Below are positions 63,490 through 64,000 of a stretch of 64,000 bases of DNA, in pieces; positions within the stretch are counted from its first letter, which is position 1; each line of letters opens with the position of its first letter. The position numbers were made by a program, and so were the translations under genes. The notes below the pieces were generated by a model. That model saw only the letters and a program-made list of their open reading frames with translations. It was not told where the DNA came from and searched no databases. Source of the DNA: Benincasa hispida (lineage: Eukaryota; Streptophyta; Magnoliopsida; Cucurbitales; Cucurbitaceae); assembly GCF_009727055.1 (NCBI RefSeq), contig NW_024064153.1, positions 249,597 through 313,596 of the forward strand. Reading direction: 5' to 3'.

Positions 63490-64000
63490 GGATGATAATG
63501 GTACTTAGGATTTAATCTCGTGTCCGACAGGAAAGAGGCTATTGGATGTAAATGGGTGTTTGCTATAAAAGTCAATCCTGACGGAATAGTGGCTCAGTTG
63601 AAAGCTCGTCTTGTTGCCAAAGGTTATGCCCAATTTATGGGACTGATTATTCTAATATATTTTCTCTCATTGCTAAATTAACTTCCACTCGACTATTTTT
63701 GTCCATGGCTGCTACTCACAATTGGCCTTTGCATTAACTCGACATTAAGAATGTGTTTCTGCATGGTGATCTTCAGGAGGAAGTTTACATGGAGCAACCA
63801 CCTGGGTTTGTTGCGCAGGGGGAGAGTGATAAAGTGTGTCGTCTTCGAAAATCTTTGTATGGACTAAAACAAAGTCTTCGTGCATGGTTTGGTAAGTTTA
63901 GTCAAGCACTTGAATGTTTTGATATGAAGAAAAGTGCTTCTGAACATTCTGTATCCTATCAACAATCTTACAATGGTATTACTTTGCTTATTGTGTATGT
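63490..64000 (+). pseudogene. pol: Copia C reverse transcriptase, partial
   Basis: IGCKWVFAIKVNPDG at about 63541-63585 and [12 protein letters not shown] near 63600. In shifted frames there follow the EEVYMEQPPGFV block (63780) and [16 protein letters not shown] (63850). The window ends before the catalytic Y.DD block. At least two frameshifts. Confidence 0.82.

Larger units (their letters stand above)
61813..64000 (+). mobile_element. Ty1/copia element C, partial at window edge
   Basis: The short 5' LTR (61813-61971, TGTTATAATATATAT to CAGAATACA) is followed directly by the primer site TGGTATTAGAGC (61972-61983). Gag sequence runs from about 62453. Reverse transcriptase starts near 63490 and runs off the edge ([27 protein letters not shown]). 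Protease and integrase are absent; a TRIM-like unit occupies their place (about 62805-63300). Stops are frequent. Confidence 0.8.

Noticed and set aside
1..64000. A novel defence, toxin or metabolic gene cluster
   Set aside because: No prokaryotic gene organisation, no clustered unknown genes. Apart from the lipase gene the coding sequence is from LTR and non-LTR retrotransposons.

Overview
This is eukaryotic, plant nuclear DNA: AT-rich, with GT-AG introns, LTR retrotransposons, LINE tails and microsatellites. Several retrotransposon proteins resemble families I know from cucurbit genomes (Cucumis and relatives), so a cucurbit is the most likely source. That placement is recall plus inference, not a search result.

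One host gene is supported. A C2-domain plus class-3-lipase gene on the + strand starts at 30051; twelve exons run to 59155 and it continues past the right edge. It resembles the chloroplast galactolipid lipase HEAT INDUCIBLE LIPASE1 (HIL1) of Arabidopsis. The reading frame is unbroken across all twelve exons (650 complete codons) with phase-compatible splice sites, unlike the decayed sequence around it. The exon with the lipase nucleophile motif is not in the window.

Layout. 1-511: no gene seen. About 702-8041: a minus-strand Ty3/gypsy element of Tat-like type whose reverse transcriptase is deleted. 8590-18377: a second member on the + strand, head-to-head with the first, with two LTRs and a perfect CACAA target duplication but no pol region and no recognisable primer-binding site. 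Both carry stacked tandem arrays in their 3' non-coding part. 18383-20640: AT-rich old repeats. About 20640-28480: LTR-like sequence split by a Ty1/copia element (21290-27804), itself hit by a GC-rich hAT-like element (25567-26337). 28480-30050: intergenic sequence and candidate promoter. 30051-64000: the lipase gene.

Intron 4 of the lipase gene (31990-52739, 20.75 kb) holds a nested stack: copia element B (32810-51512, minus) contains copia element A (33459-39215, minus) and a chromovirus (41106-48479, plus). Target duplications and LTR divergence agree on the order of insertion. Intron 12 (59156 onward) holds LINE and gypsy fragments, a copia element and a TRIM-like unit.

Assembly problems are visible: N gaps at 12494-12508, 26204 and 44108-44132. 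The last two are flanked by duplicated sequence, and the chromovirus carries many single-base indels. I found no prokaryotic defence system, CRISPR array, tRNA or rRNA. The most useful leads are the TE-filled intron in an intact gene, the intronic hairpin at 31071-31173, and the satellite-like arrays inside the Tat-like elements.
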